A program made the translations under genes and the position numbers. Below the pieces are notes generated by a model. That model had not been told where the DNA came from. It made no database searches and worked only from the letters and a program-made list of their open reading frames with translations. Below, piece by piece: positions 8,337 through 16,128 of a stretch of DNA of 64,000 nt (position 1 is the stretch's first letter; every line of letters starts with the position of its first letter). The DNA comes from Niastella sp966212235 (GTDB taxonomy: Bacteria > Bacteroidota > Bacteroidia > Chitinophagales > Chitinophagaceae). The DNA is taken from assembly GCA_966212235.1 (NCBI GenBank), contig CBIHPP010000003.1:372001-436000 (forward strand), read 5' to 3'.

Positions 8337-8382
8337 TTTTATCAAAAATTCCATTAGAAATGGGATTATGATAGGCGGAGCC
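8337..8382 (+). repeat. Leader element copy 3, directly before the NusG-like gene
   Basis: TTTTATCAAA (8337-8346), then AATGGGATTATGATAGGCGG from 8359, ending AGCC at 8382, followed by TTCACGA. It differs from copies 1 and 2 at three core positions, and the GGC/GCC stem is kept while the loop changes from GAA to GGA. It lies 182 bp after copy 2 and ends 25 bases before the ATG at 8408. Confidence 0.75.
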
Positions 8383-8407
8383 CTTTGTTCACGATTAAAT
8401 TTCAACT

Positions 8408-8929
8408 ATGAATACAGTGAAGAACTGGTATGCAGTGTATACACATGCCAAGTGGGAGAAAAAAGTAGCCGATCTATTAACCCATAAAAACATTGAAAAT
8501 TATTGTCCGCTGAACAGGGTACTGCGGCAATGGAGCGACCGGAAAAAAATTGTGTATGAACCGTTGTTTACCTGTTATGTGTTTATAAGAGTAGGTGAAA
8601 AAGAACGGATCCCTGTGTTGCAAACAGATGGCGTGCTCAATTATGTGAGCTGGCAGGGCAAACCGGCCGCTATACGGGATGCGGAAATTGAGTTGATTAA
8701 AAAATTCCTGCTTGAACATTGTAATGTAAGGCTGGAAAAAATGGATGTAGACGTAAATGATAAAATACGCATCAATTACGGATTGTTTATAGAACAGGAA
8801 GGTAGGGTAGTAGAAGTGCTCGATAAAACAGTCAGGGTGTCTCTGCCTTCACTTGGCTATTCCATGCTGGCCGAAATACCCAAAGCACACGTGGAAGTGG
8901 TGAATGCCAGGACCAGGGGGAATAGTTGA
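8408..8929 (+). CDS. NusG-like transcription antiterminator (UpxY/LoaP type)
   Basis: A 173-residue NusG paralogue. The N-terminal NGN domain (about residues 5-105) begins WYAVYTHAKWEKKVADLL and includes PLFTCYVFIRV and VLNYVSWQGKPAAI. A KOW-like C-terminal domain follows (INYGLFIEQEGRVVEVLDKTVRVSL, about 117-145). Paralogues of this kind (UpxY in Bacteroides, RfaH and LoaP elsewhere) are encoded first in capsule or exopolysaccharide operons and let RNA polymerase read through long operons. Being first in a co-directional run of about 29 kb and lying behind a repeat-rich leader fits that role. No good Shine-Dalgarno sequence is present, as is usual in this phylum. Confidence 0.9.
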   Translation: MNTVKNWYAVYTHAKWEKKVADLLTHKNIENYCPLNRVLRQWSDRKKIVYEPLFTCYVFIRVGEKERIPVLQTDGVLNYVSWQGKPAAIRDAEIELIKKFLLEHCNVRLEKMDVDVNDKIRINYGLFIEQEGRVVEVLDKTVRVSLPSLGYSMLAEIPKAHVEVVNARTRGNS

Positions 8930-8993
8930 TCATTTTTTATTAATTATCAATATTATGATCGTGAATGCAGCATATCAACAAAACAAAAACGGC

Positions 8994-9767
8994 ATGTACA
9001 GGCATCCTGTATTTATCGTTCTGGTATTCGGGCTTTTATGCGCCTCCTGCGCCAATACCAATAAGGTAGTTTATATGAAAGGGGTTAGTGATATAGAAAT
9101 TAATACCACCGTTGATAACCTGGAGCCCGTTATTCAAAAAAACGACTTGCTTAGTATTACCGTCAGCAGTCCGAATGCGGTAGCAAGCCAGCCATTTAAT
9201 ACGGCGGTAACCGTATCAACACAGGCCATTGGTTATACTTCCACGCAGGCGGCCGGTTACCTGGTCGACCAGGACGGATATATAGAGATCCCTATGCTTG
9301 GCCGCATAAAAGCTGCCGGGCTAACCAAGAAAGAACTGAAAGAAAATATAACCAGGAACCTTGTTGATAATAAATATCTCTTATACCCGGTTGTAACTGT
9401 TCGTTACCTGAATTTTAAAGTGACTGTGTTGGGTGAAGTGGCCCGGCCGATGGTGATCAATGTGCCCGATGAAAAAATAAATATCCTGGAAGCCCTGGGC
9501 TTTGCAGGTGACCTCACCATCTATGCCCGAAGGGATAATGTTACTTTGGTTCGGGAAGAAAAAGGAAAAAGAATTGTGAAACGACTGGACCTGAACTCGG
9601 GGGCACTGCTCACCTCTCCTTATTATTATCTCAGGTCAAATGATATCATTTACGTAGAACCCAATAGCGCGAAAGTTTCAGCCGCCAGCAATACCCGCAA
9701 CTGGCTGCCGGCTATTCTGAGCGGTCTTTCTCTGACCGCAGTGATTATTGACCGTTTAACCAGGTAA
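8994..9767 (+). CDS. Polysaccharide export lipoprotein, Wza-like (OPX family)
   Basis: An outer-membrane polysaccharide exporter subunit. I chose the ATG at 8994 because it gives a standard lipoprotein signal, YRHPVFIVLVFGLLCASC, with the lipobox cysteine at residue 19. ATGs at 8955 and 8904 would only add an unlikely extension, and the last overlaps the previous gene. The poly-export domain follows (PVIQKNDLLSITVSSPN, then QDGYIEIPMLGRIKAAGLTK) and then an SLBB-type domain (FKVTVLGEVARPMVINVP). The hydrophobic C-terminal stretch LPAILSGLSLTAVIID is typical of the Bacteroidota form. It lies two bases before the BY-kinase gene, its normal partner in the trans-envelope export complex. Confidence 0.9.
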   Translation: MYRHPVFIVLVFGLLCASCANTNKVVYMKGVSDIEINTTVDNLEPVIQKNDLLSITVSSPNAVASQPFNTAVTVSTQAIGYTSTQAAGYLVDQDGYIEIPMLGRIKAAGLTKKELKENITRNLVDNKYLLYPVVTVRYLNFKVTVLGEVARPMVINVPDEKINILEALGFAGDLTIYARRDNVTLVREEKGKRIVKRLDLNSGALLTSPYYYLRSNDIIYVEPNSAKVSAASNTRNWLPAILSGLSLTAVIIDRLTR

Positions 9768-9769
9768 TT

Positions 9770-12163
9770 ATGCAAACGAATAAGAAAGCAAACAGTGAAA
9801 CGAATATCGTTTCCCTTGCCATCAATTGGTACCTGCCATACTGGCCTCTGTTCCTGATATTGATCGTTGTTGGCCTGGCCGGTGCGTGGGCGTACCTGAA
9901 ATTTTATGCTACGCCCGTTTATGAAACCTATGCTACCATCATGGTGAAAGATGAAAAAAAAGGAGTAGATGAGTCAGGCTCGCTGGAAGCGCTGCAAATT
10001 TATCCCACAAAAAATATTGTCGAAAATGAAACGGAAGTTATTCATTCCAGAAAACTGATGGAAAAAGTGGTTGAACAACTTCAATTATATGCCCCTGTAT
10101 TTGAAGCTGCGGGCAATAAAGGAAAAATAAATGCTACTTCTGCCTATATCAGTTCTCCCATTAGTATAATAGCCCGGGAACCCGATGAGCTAAAGGAAAC
10201 AGGTGATACGGACGTCTATTTTTCAGTTAATTATTTTACTGCTGGTAAGGAGATGGATGGGGGAAATGAACGCACAAAAAAAATTAAGGAAGTGATCATC
10301 GATCATAAAACGTATCCGGTAAAAACGTGGTGTATTACGCCGTATGGCGAACTGAAGTTTGAGCCAAATGAGAAGCAATCAGATACGGCCGGCGGTCCGC
10401 TTTTTTTCCGCTTATACAAACCGCAAAATATAGCGCCCGCCATTATCAGTAATCTGGAAGTAAAATCTGCCAGCAAACTATCCTCAACGATCAATCTTAC
10501 GCTGCGCGATGAAGTGCCCGAACGGGGAGAAGATATTTTGAACAAACTACTGCTGGCCTATAACCGGCTCTCCATAGAAGAAAAAAAAGGCACTGCCACC
10601 AATACCCTCGAATTTATTGAAACCCGCCTTGCAAAAGTTGAAAAAGAACTCGACTCCATAGAACATACGATACAATCGTTCAGGACTGATAAAGGTGTGG
10701 TGGATCTTGGCGAGCAGAGCAAACAGTACCTTGAAAATGTTGGAAGCAATGACCGGAAAATAGCCGATCTAAGCATGCAGTTGGCCGCGTTGGACGAAAT
10801 GGAACGCCATGTTACTTCAAAAGGAAATAGTGCCGACGTGGTGCCCGCCACCATGGGAATTGCCGATCCGGTGCTCACCGAATTGTTGCAAAAGATGAAC
10901 AATGCGAAGGTTGAATATGGGAAGCTGATGAAAACCACGGCAGAAAACAATCCTTTTGCCATTGAGGTAGCCAAAGAAATTGAGCAGATCCGGCCATTGA
11001 TCCTGGAAAAACTAAAGAATCACCGGATCAATCTGGAAGCCGGCAAAAAAGACCTCACATCCATAAGCGGTGGTTATAATTCCATGCTGCGCACCATTCC
11101 CAAAAAAGAAAGGGAGCTTATGAATATCAGCCGCGAGCAGGTTATAAAGAAAAGTATCTATAATTATTTACTCGAAAAACGGGAACAGACGGCGCTGGCC
11201 AGTTCATCAGCTAATTCAGACAGCAAGATCGTTGATATGGCAAAGTCTTCCGACATGCCGGTCAGTCCCAAAAAATCGCTTGTTTATTTTGCGGTGCTGG
11301 CCTGTTCAATTGGTATTGGCATTGGGCTGGTTTCAGCAAAAGAACAGTTAAACAGAAAGATCTTATTCCGCTCTGAAATTGAAGCACTCACCGTTGTGCC
11401 AGTCATTGCAGAAATTTCGGCCAACAAGGATACAGAATCCCTCCTGAACACCGGTTCCAGGGCTTCTGTTGTTGCTGAACAGTTCCGGCATTTGCGGGCT
11501 GCCTATGGATTGTATGGCCGGCAACAGGCATTGAACATAAAAAAGATACTGGTCACCTCCAGCATTCCCCACGAAGGAAAAACCTATATAAGCACAAGCC
11601 TGGCTACAAGCCTGGCGTTGGCAGGAAACAAAGTGGTGTTGGTTGATCTGGATATCCGTATTCCAAAAACCTCAACCATCATGGGCGTGGTTGATGAACC
11701 CGGCATTGCAGAGTTTCTGGATGGCACAAAGACACCTGAGGAGATCATCAATAAAACCAAACACGAAAAGTTATTTGTCATCGGGGCAGGCAATGGTAAA
11801 GATATTTCCAGGGAACTTATATTGAGCGGGGGGGTAAGCAATCTGTTGACGTATCTCAGCGCTCATTTCGATTACGTCGTTATGGACGCTTCCCCCATCG
11901 ATCCCGTCTCGGATTCGTATATATTTTCTGAATACTGCGATATTACTTTATTTGTTATCAGGCATGGCCGCACGCCCAAAACAATTGTACAACGACTCGA
12001 CAATAATAATAAGTTCAAAGCATTGAAAAATCCTTTCATCGTTTTCAATGGCATCAGGTCGAGGGGCATTTTGAAAGGCATGTATGGTTATAGTTACGGC
12101 TATGGCTATGAAAATGTGTACCGCGAAAAGCAACAGAAAAAATCAAAATTACAGAGCGTTTAA
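9770..12163 (+). CDS. Wzc-like chain-length determinant fused to a BY-type tyrosine kinase
   Basis: A 797-residue inner-membrane co-polymerase that sets polymer length and couples synthesis to export. Two membrane helices (about residues 20-45 and 505-525) flank a long periplasmic Wzz domain with coiled-coil stretches. The cytosolic kinase domain has Walker A SSIPHEGKT at 597-605 (His601 where Gly is usual; Lys604 kept), Walker A' VVLVDLDIR and Walker B VVMDASPI. The C-terminal tail GMYGYSYGYGYENVY is the tyrosine cluster that is autophosphorylated in this family. A PCP/OPX pair with its Wza-like partner directly upstream fits a Wzx/Wzy-dependent pathway. Confidence 0.92.
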   Translation: MQTNKKANSETNIVSLAINWYLPYWPLFLILIVVGLAGAWAYLKFYATPVYETYATIMVKDEKKGVDESGSLEALQIYPTKNIVENETEVIHSRKLMEKVVEQLQLYAPVFEAAGNKGKINATSAYISSPISIIAREPDELKETGDTDVYFSVNYFTAGKEMDGGNERTKKIKEVIIDHKTYPVKTWCITPYGELKFEPNEKQSDTAGGPLFFRLYKPQNIAPAIISNLEVKSASKLSSTINLTLRDEVPERGEDILNKLLLAYNRLSIEEKKGTATNTLEFIETRLAKVEKELDSIEHTIQSFRTDKGVVDLGEQSKQYLENVGSNDRKIADLSMQLAALDEMERHVTSKGNSADVVPATMGIADPVLTELLQKMNNAKVEYGKLMKTTAENNPFAIEVAKEIEQIRPLILEKLKNHRINLEAGKKDLTSISGGYNSMLRTIPKKERELMNISREQVIKKSIYNYLLEKREQTALASSSANSDSKIVDMAKSSDMPVSPKKSLVYFAVLACSIGIGIGLVSAKEQLNRKILFRSEIEALTVVPVIAEISANKDTESLLNTGSRASVVAEQFRHLRAAYGLYGRQQALNIKKILVTSSIPHEGKTYISTSLATSLALAGNKVVLVDLDIRIPKTSTIMGVVDEPGIAEFLDGTKTPEEIINKTKHEKLFVIGAGNGKDISRELILSGGVSNLLTYLSAHFDYVVMDASPIDPVSDSYIFSEYCDITLFVIRHGRTPKTIVQRLDNNNKFKALKNPFIVFNGIRSRGILKGMYGYSYGYGYENVYREKQQKKSKLQSV

Positions 12164-12201
12164 TATTTCCTTCTTTTCCCCTCCAAAATAAATATTTTCA
12201 G

Positions 12202-13290
12202 ATGAAAATCCTGGTTACAGGAAGCGCAGGCTTCATTGGTTTCTTTCTTACAAAAAAACTACTCGAACGGGGCGATGAGGTGGTTGGCCTCGATAATATC
12301 AATGAATATTACGACGTCAATTTAAAGTATGCCCGTTTGGGGGAGAATGGCATTGACAGGGCCGGTATTACATGGAACACAGCCGTGAAGAGCAGCACAT
12401 TCCCGAATTACCGGTTTGTTAAGCTGAACCTCGAAGATAAAAGAGAGATGCTGGCGCTTTTCAAAAAAGAAAAATTTGATATGGTGGCTCACCTGGCTGC
12501 CCAGGCAGGCGTGAGATATTCCATCACCAACCCCGATGTTTATATTCAGTCCAATATTACCGGGTTCCTCAATGTGTTGGAAGCCTGTCGTCAAAACAAG
12601 GTGCTTCACCTGGTGTATGCAAGTTCTTCAAGCGTATATGGTTTAAATGAACAGATGCCATTTTCGGTTACACATGGCACCAATCACCCCGTTTCCTTAT
12701 ATGCTGCCACAAAAAAATCAAATGAATTGATGGCGCATGTGTATAGCCATTTATTTAATATACCCACCACCGGTTTACGCTTTTTCACCGTGTATGGCCC
12801 CTGGGGCCGGCCCGATATGGCGTATTTTCTTTTTGCAGATGCCATCCTGAAGGATAAGCCTATTGTCGTATACAACGAGGGGCATATGAGGCGGGATTTC
12901 ACTTATGTAGACGATGTTGTTGAGGGCATTGTACATGTACTGGATAAACCGGCAACGCCTGATGTAACATGGAGTGGGGCAGGCCCTGATCCTTCCTGTT
13001 CACCAGCACCCTGGCGCATTTATAATATCGGCAACGATAACCCGGTGGAGTTAATTGATTTTATAAAGGAAATAGAAAAAAATTGCGGGAAAAAAGCAAT
13101 TATAGCCATGAAGGACCAGGAACGAAGTGATGTGTTATCTACCTGGGCAGACATCGATGAACTGGTGTCAAACTTTTACTATATGCCGACCACCACGGTT
13201 CAAACCGGGTTAAAAAAATTCATTCAATGGTTCAGGGAATATTATGCTATTGAGCAGTTGGCAATCAGCCCCATGAATAATGTATATTAA
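12202..13290 (+). CDS. NAD-dependent epimerase, UDP-glucuronate 4-epimerase-like
   Basis: A 362-residue extended SDR acting on a nucleotide sugar in the cytosol. The NAD-binding motif TGSAGFIG is at residues 7-14, then GLDNINEYYDVNLKYARL, which is characteristic of UDP-glucuronate (or UDP-galacturonate) 4-epimerases. The catalytic Tyr167 and Lys171 are present in YAATK, preceded by SSSSVYG. GLRFFTVYGPWGRPDMA and RRDFTYVDDVVEGI complete the family pattern. It probably supplies UDP-galacturonate to the polymer. The stop codon overlaps the start of the flippase gene by one base (TAATG), so the two are likely co-translated. Confidence 0.85.
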   Translation: MKILVTGSAGFIGFFLTKKLLERGDEVVGLDNINEYYDVNLKYARLGENGIDRAGITWNTAVKSSTFPNYRFVKLNLEDKREMLALFKKEKFDMVAHLAAQAGVRYSITNPDVYIQSNITGFLNVLEACRQNKVLHLVYASSSSVYGLNEQMPFSVTHGTNHPVSLYAATKKSNELMAHVYSHLFNIPTTGLRFFTVYGPWGRPDMAYFLFADAILKDKPIVVYNEGHMRRDFTYVDDVVEGIVHVLDKPATPDVTWSGAGPDPSCSPAPWRIYNIGNDNPVELIDFIKEIEKNCGKKAIIAMKDQERSDVLSTWADIDELVSNFYYMPTTTVQTGLKKFIQWFREYYAIEQLAISPMNNVY

Positions 13291-14900
13291 TGACTAACGC
13301 AATGATTGAAAAACCGGTAATAAAGAAACCCTCTGAAGCGATCGATGAAAAGAAGGCGGGAGGAAAGAAAGAAAACCTTAAGCAACGTGCCTATTTGAAT
13401 ACGTTATCGAGCATGATGGATTATACAGCAAACCGGCTTACCGGTTTGTTTGTTAATCCATTTATCATCGCCGGATTAGGAACTTCTTTGTTTGGCATCT
13501 GGCAAATGCTTGGTCAGTTTACAGGCTACGTCAATATTGCCGATACACGGTCATCACAAGTGTTGAAATGGACGGTAGCGCAAAAAAAGGACGTAGCTAC
13601 GGCCGATGAATTAAGAAAGGAAGCAGGCGCCGCTTTTATCGTCATGCTGTTTGTAATGCCGGTGATATTGATTTCCGGCAGTATCATCGCCTGGTATGCG
13701 CCCTATATCACCCATACAGAAAAAGCACATTATAATTTAATCAGGATCACCTGCTCGCTGCTGATCTTTTCAGTAATTGTTTTCAAATTCTTTGAATTGT
13801 TTGAAGCGATTTTGCGGGGAATGAACCTTACATTCAAACGGATGGGCGTACGTGCAGGTATCGTTATTGTGGGTGGTGGATTAAAAGTGCTGGCCATTAC
13901 ATTGGGCTATGGCCTGGCAGGGCTTGCGGTGGTTCAGCTATTCGACACCCTGCTGCTCGGCATCTCTTATTATATTGTTGTGAAAAAAAATGTGGCATGG
14001 TTCGGGTTCGGTAAACCCGATCGCGCAAATATTTTACGGTTCGGTAAATTAAGCGCCTGGTACCTGGCCGATGCCGGCGCCAATATTGTGAATAGCAGCA
14101 GTGATAAATTGTTACTGGGTATTATTACCAGTCCCGTTATGGTTGCCTATTACACACTGACGAAGTTTATCCCGGCAGCTTTGCAGGGCATCATAAACCG
14201 GCTGATCCTGGGGATCATGCCCGGGATCGGAAAATTGCTGGGCCTGAAGGAATACGAGAAAATAAATAAGGTAAGAAAAAATATAAACAGCGTCACCTTG
14301 CTGTTGACAACAGCTTTCGGTGTAACCATCATTCTTTTCAACCAATCGTTTTTACGTGTCTGGGTAGGGAATGAGCATTTTGCTGGTCATACGGCCAATG
14401 TGCTGATCATGATCATGACCATTCAGGATACTTTTGTGAAAAATGATGCCTGTATCATCAGCGCTACACTCGATATAAAGAAAAAGGTTTTTCTAACCCT
14501 CATCTCAGGTTTGTTATTTGCAGGCTTTGGCATTTTTCTGGTGGGCAAAATGGGAATTGCCGGACTTTGCCTCAGCCTGATGATCAGCAGATTGTTCTTA
14601 TTTATCGGGCAACGAAGAATATTGGCCGCTCTCATGAACACGGGACCACGGACTTCATTCATGGTCAACTATCGGCCCTTTTTAACCGCCCTGTTATTGC
14701 TGGGCGTGGCCGTGTGGCTGGCCACGAAGACCGGAACATTAGGAATATTTCAATTGATCGTATTTGCCCCCACCGCCTTTGTTATTTCTTTACTCATTTT
14801 TTACTTTTTCGGTTTACGCCAGGGCGACCGGTCGGCATTGTGGAAAATTATCTCCTCCATAAAATTCTTTAGATCTGATACCGGCTTTAGTAAGAATTAA
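13290..14900 (+). CDS. Wzx-like oligosaccharide flippase
   Basis: A 536-residue polytopic inner-membrane protein of the MOP superfamily, with around 12-14 hydrophobic segments after a Lys-rich cytosolic N-terminus of about 35 residues. Family-like features include the early GLFVNPFIIAGLGTSLFGIWQM segment and AWYLADAGANIVNSSSDKLLLG in the middle. Such proteins flip undecaprenyl-diphosphate-linked repeat units to the periplasm. The start overlaps the preceding stop. Together with the polymerase at 16129 this defines a Wzx/Wzy pathway. Substrate specificity cannot be read from sequence. Confidence 0.87.
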   Translation: MTNAMIEKPVIKKPSEAIDEKKAGGKKENLKQRAYLNTLSSMMDYTANRLTGLFVNPFIIAGLGTSLFGIWQMLGQFTGYVNIADTRSSQVLKWTVAQKKDVATADELRKEAGAAFIVMLFVMPVILISGSIIAWYAPYITHTEKAHYNLIRITCSLLIFSVIVFKFFELFEAILRGMNLTFKRMGVRAGIVIVGGGLKVLAITLGYGLAGLAVVQLFDTLLLGISYYIVVKKNVAWFGFGKPDRANILRFGKLSAWYLADAGANIVNSSSDKLLLGIITSPVMVAYYTLTKFIPAALQGIINRLILGIMPGIGKLLGLKEYEKINKVRKNINSVTLLLTTAFGVTIILFNQSFLRVWVGNEHFAGHTANVLIMIMTIQDTFVKNDACIISATLDIKKKVFLTLISGLLFAGFGIFLVGKMGIAGLCLSLMISRLFLFIGQRRILAALMNTGPRTSFMVNYRPFLTALLLLGVAVWLATKTGTLGIFQLIVFAPTAFVISLLIFYFFGLRQGDRSALWKIISSIKFFRSDTGFSKN

Positions 14901-14911
14901 GTATATAGTAT

Positions 14912-16045
14912 ATGAAGATCCTATTCGTGGCTCCCCGTTTTCATACCAATCAGTTTCAGTTGATAAAAAAACTGCTGGATAAAAAACATGCCATATTTTT
15001 TCATGCTGCCTGTATTGGAATAACCGAAGACCATAGCCTGGTAAAGCCCATTCAACATAAACAAAGCAGGCTGTCGGTTTTCATTGAAAAGATCTTTGGG
15101 AAAGGCGGGGTAAACAGAAGATATTATTTTCCGCAGTTGTTCAGTTACTGGCACACTTTCAGGCAACTGAAGCCGGACATTGTAATTATCAGGGACCCTT
15201 ATAAATTATTTTCTCTGTTGGCGGCTTTTTATGCGCTGTTAACAAAAGCAAAGATCATTTTTTACACGCAGGAAGATGTGTTCAGGTCCAGAACAAAGCG
15301 CACCCTGTTGAAACAAAAATGGACCATTCGTTTTTTTAAGGCTGCCTGGATGACGCCGGTCAAAACCAGTCATTTGCCCGAATGCAACAGCGGATTGAAA
15401 TACATGTATCATGTGCCCTTGCCTGTTATTGTTAATTCCGAAGTTACAGGCAGCAATAATATTTCCGGCGAAGGCCCCAAAATACTAATGATTGGCAAGT
15501 ATCACCAGGAGCGAAAGAAACACCTGTTGTTTCTGCAGGCGCTGAACCAATTGAAAAGCCGGTACCCATTCACGGCAACCATTGTTGGTGAATGTGCAAC
15601 GGAGGAACAGCAGCTTAAATGTAAAGTGATCAAACATGAAGCGGGTCGCATGAAGCTGACCGGTCAGATTGCATTCAAACAGAATGTTCCTTATAACCAG
15701 ATATCCGGCTTATATGCATCGCATCACATTTTTGTGCTGCCTGCCATTAACGAACAATATGGCGTGTCGGTGAACGAAGCATTGGGCTACGGATTGCCTG
15801 TCATTTGTACCAATAGCTGCGGCGCCAGTTTCAATATCTCCAATGGCAATAACGGGTTTGTGATACAATCCGATAACCTCGATGAACTAACGACTGCCCT
15901 GGAAATATTGATCTCCGATTATCACAAGCTGTACCAGATGCAGGCGCAATCGCTGCAATATGCCAGGGAAAATCTGAGTGCCGATGTTTTTTATGCAAAA
16001 TTTTCCCGCCTGGTGCAGGAGCGTTTCTCTATCCAGTTGAATTGA
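14912..16045 (+). CDS. Glycosyltransferase family 4-like
   Basis: A 377-residue GT-B fold glycosyltransferase. The N-terminal domain starts MKILFVAPRFHTNQFQLIKKLL. The C-terminal nucleotide-sugar domain carries ILMIGKYHQERKKH and the retaining GT4 pattern PAINEQYGVSVNEALGYGLPVI (an E-x7-E arrangement). No signal peptide is present, so it is cytosolic or membrane-associated and acts on lipid-linked intermediates. Donor and acceptor sugars are unknown. It starts 12 bases after the flippase gene and is followed by an R3 repeat. Confidence 0.87.
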   Translation: MKILFVAPRFHTNQFQLIKKLLDKKHAIFFHAACIGITEDHSLVKPIQHKQSRLSVFIEKIFGKGGVNRRYYFPQLFSYWHTFRQLKPDIVIIRDPYKLFSLLAAFYALLTKAKIIFYTQEDVFRSRTKRTLLKQKWTIRFFKAAWMTPVKTSHLPECNSGLKYMYHVPLPVIVNSEVTGSNNISGEGPKILMIGKYHQERKKHLLFLQALNQLKSRYPFTATIVGECATEEQQLKCKVIKHEAGRMKLTGQIAFKQNVPYNQISGLYASHHIFVLPAINEQYGVSVNEALGYGLPVICTNSCGASFNISNGNNGFVIQSDNLDELTTALEILISDYHKLYQMQAQSLQYARENLSADVFYAKFSRLVQERFSIQLN

Positions 16046-16050
16046 CCAGT

Positions 16051-16120
16051 GCCTTTATTTGGAATTTGAATTTTGTGTTTTGGAGCTTTTATTTGGTTCT
16101 TGTTATTTGAAATTTGAGAT
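16051..16120 (+). repeat. Simple interspersed repeat, family R3 (TTTGGTTCTTGT..ATTTGAAATTT)
   Basis: The 83-base gap between glycosyltransferase and polymerase is almost wholly filled by G/T-rich words, including GGAATTTGAATTTTGTG and TTTGGTTCTTGTTATTTGAA. Near-identical words recur at 23191-23235 in the same orientation and at 63733-63790 inverted. Confidence 0.7.
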
Positions 16121-16128
16121 TTTAAATT

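Larger units (their letters stand above)
7436..8407 (+). promoter_or_regulatory. Long gene-free leader upstream of the polysaccharide locus
   Basis: About 970 AT-rich bases without a credible gene precede the NusG-like gene. The region holds many pyrimidine-rich CCATTATCC/CCATTCTCC motifs (for example 7692-7702, 7761-7769, 8132-8144, 8274-8320), a duplicated ATTATTTGTATTA (7770-7782 and 8260-8272), a pair of TGACATATATTTTAA repeats (7918-7953), and three copies of a conserved element ending GGCGAAGCC or GGCGGAGCC. A loose match to the Bacteroidota promoter (TTTG at 8083-8086, TATTCTTG at 8109-8116, spacing 22) can be seen but is weak. The layout suggests a multi-promoter or long untranslated leader that controls the operon downstream. 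This is inference. Confidence 0.55.

Noticed and set aside
7680..8382. Possible CRISPR array in the repeat-rich leader
   Set aside because: Only three imperfect copies with spacings of 366 and 182 bp, no uniform spacers and no cas genes.
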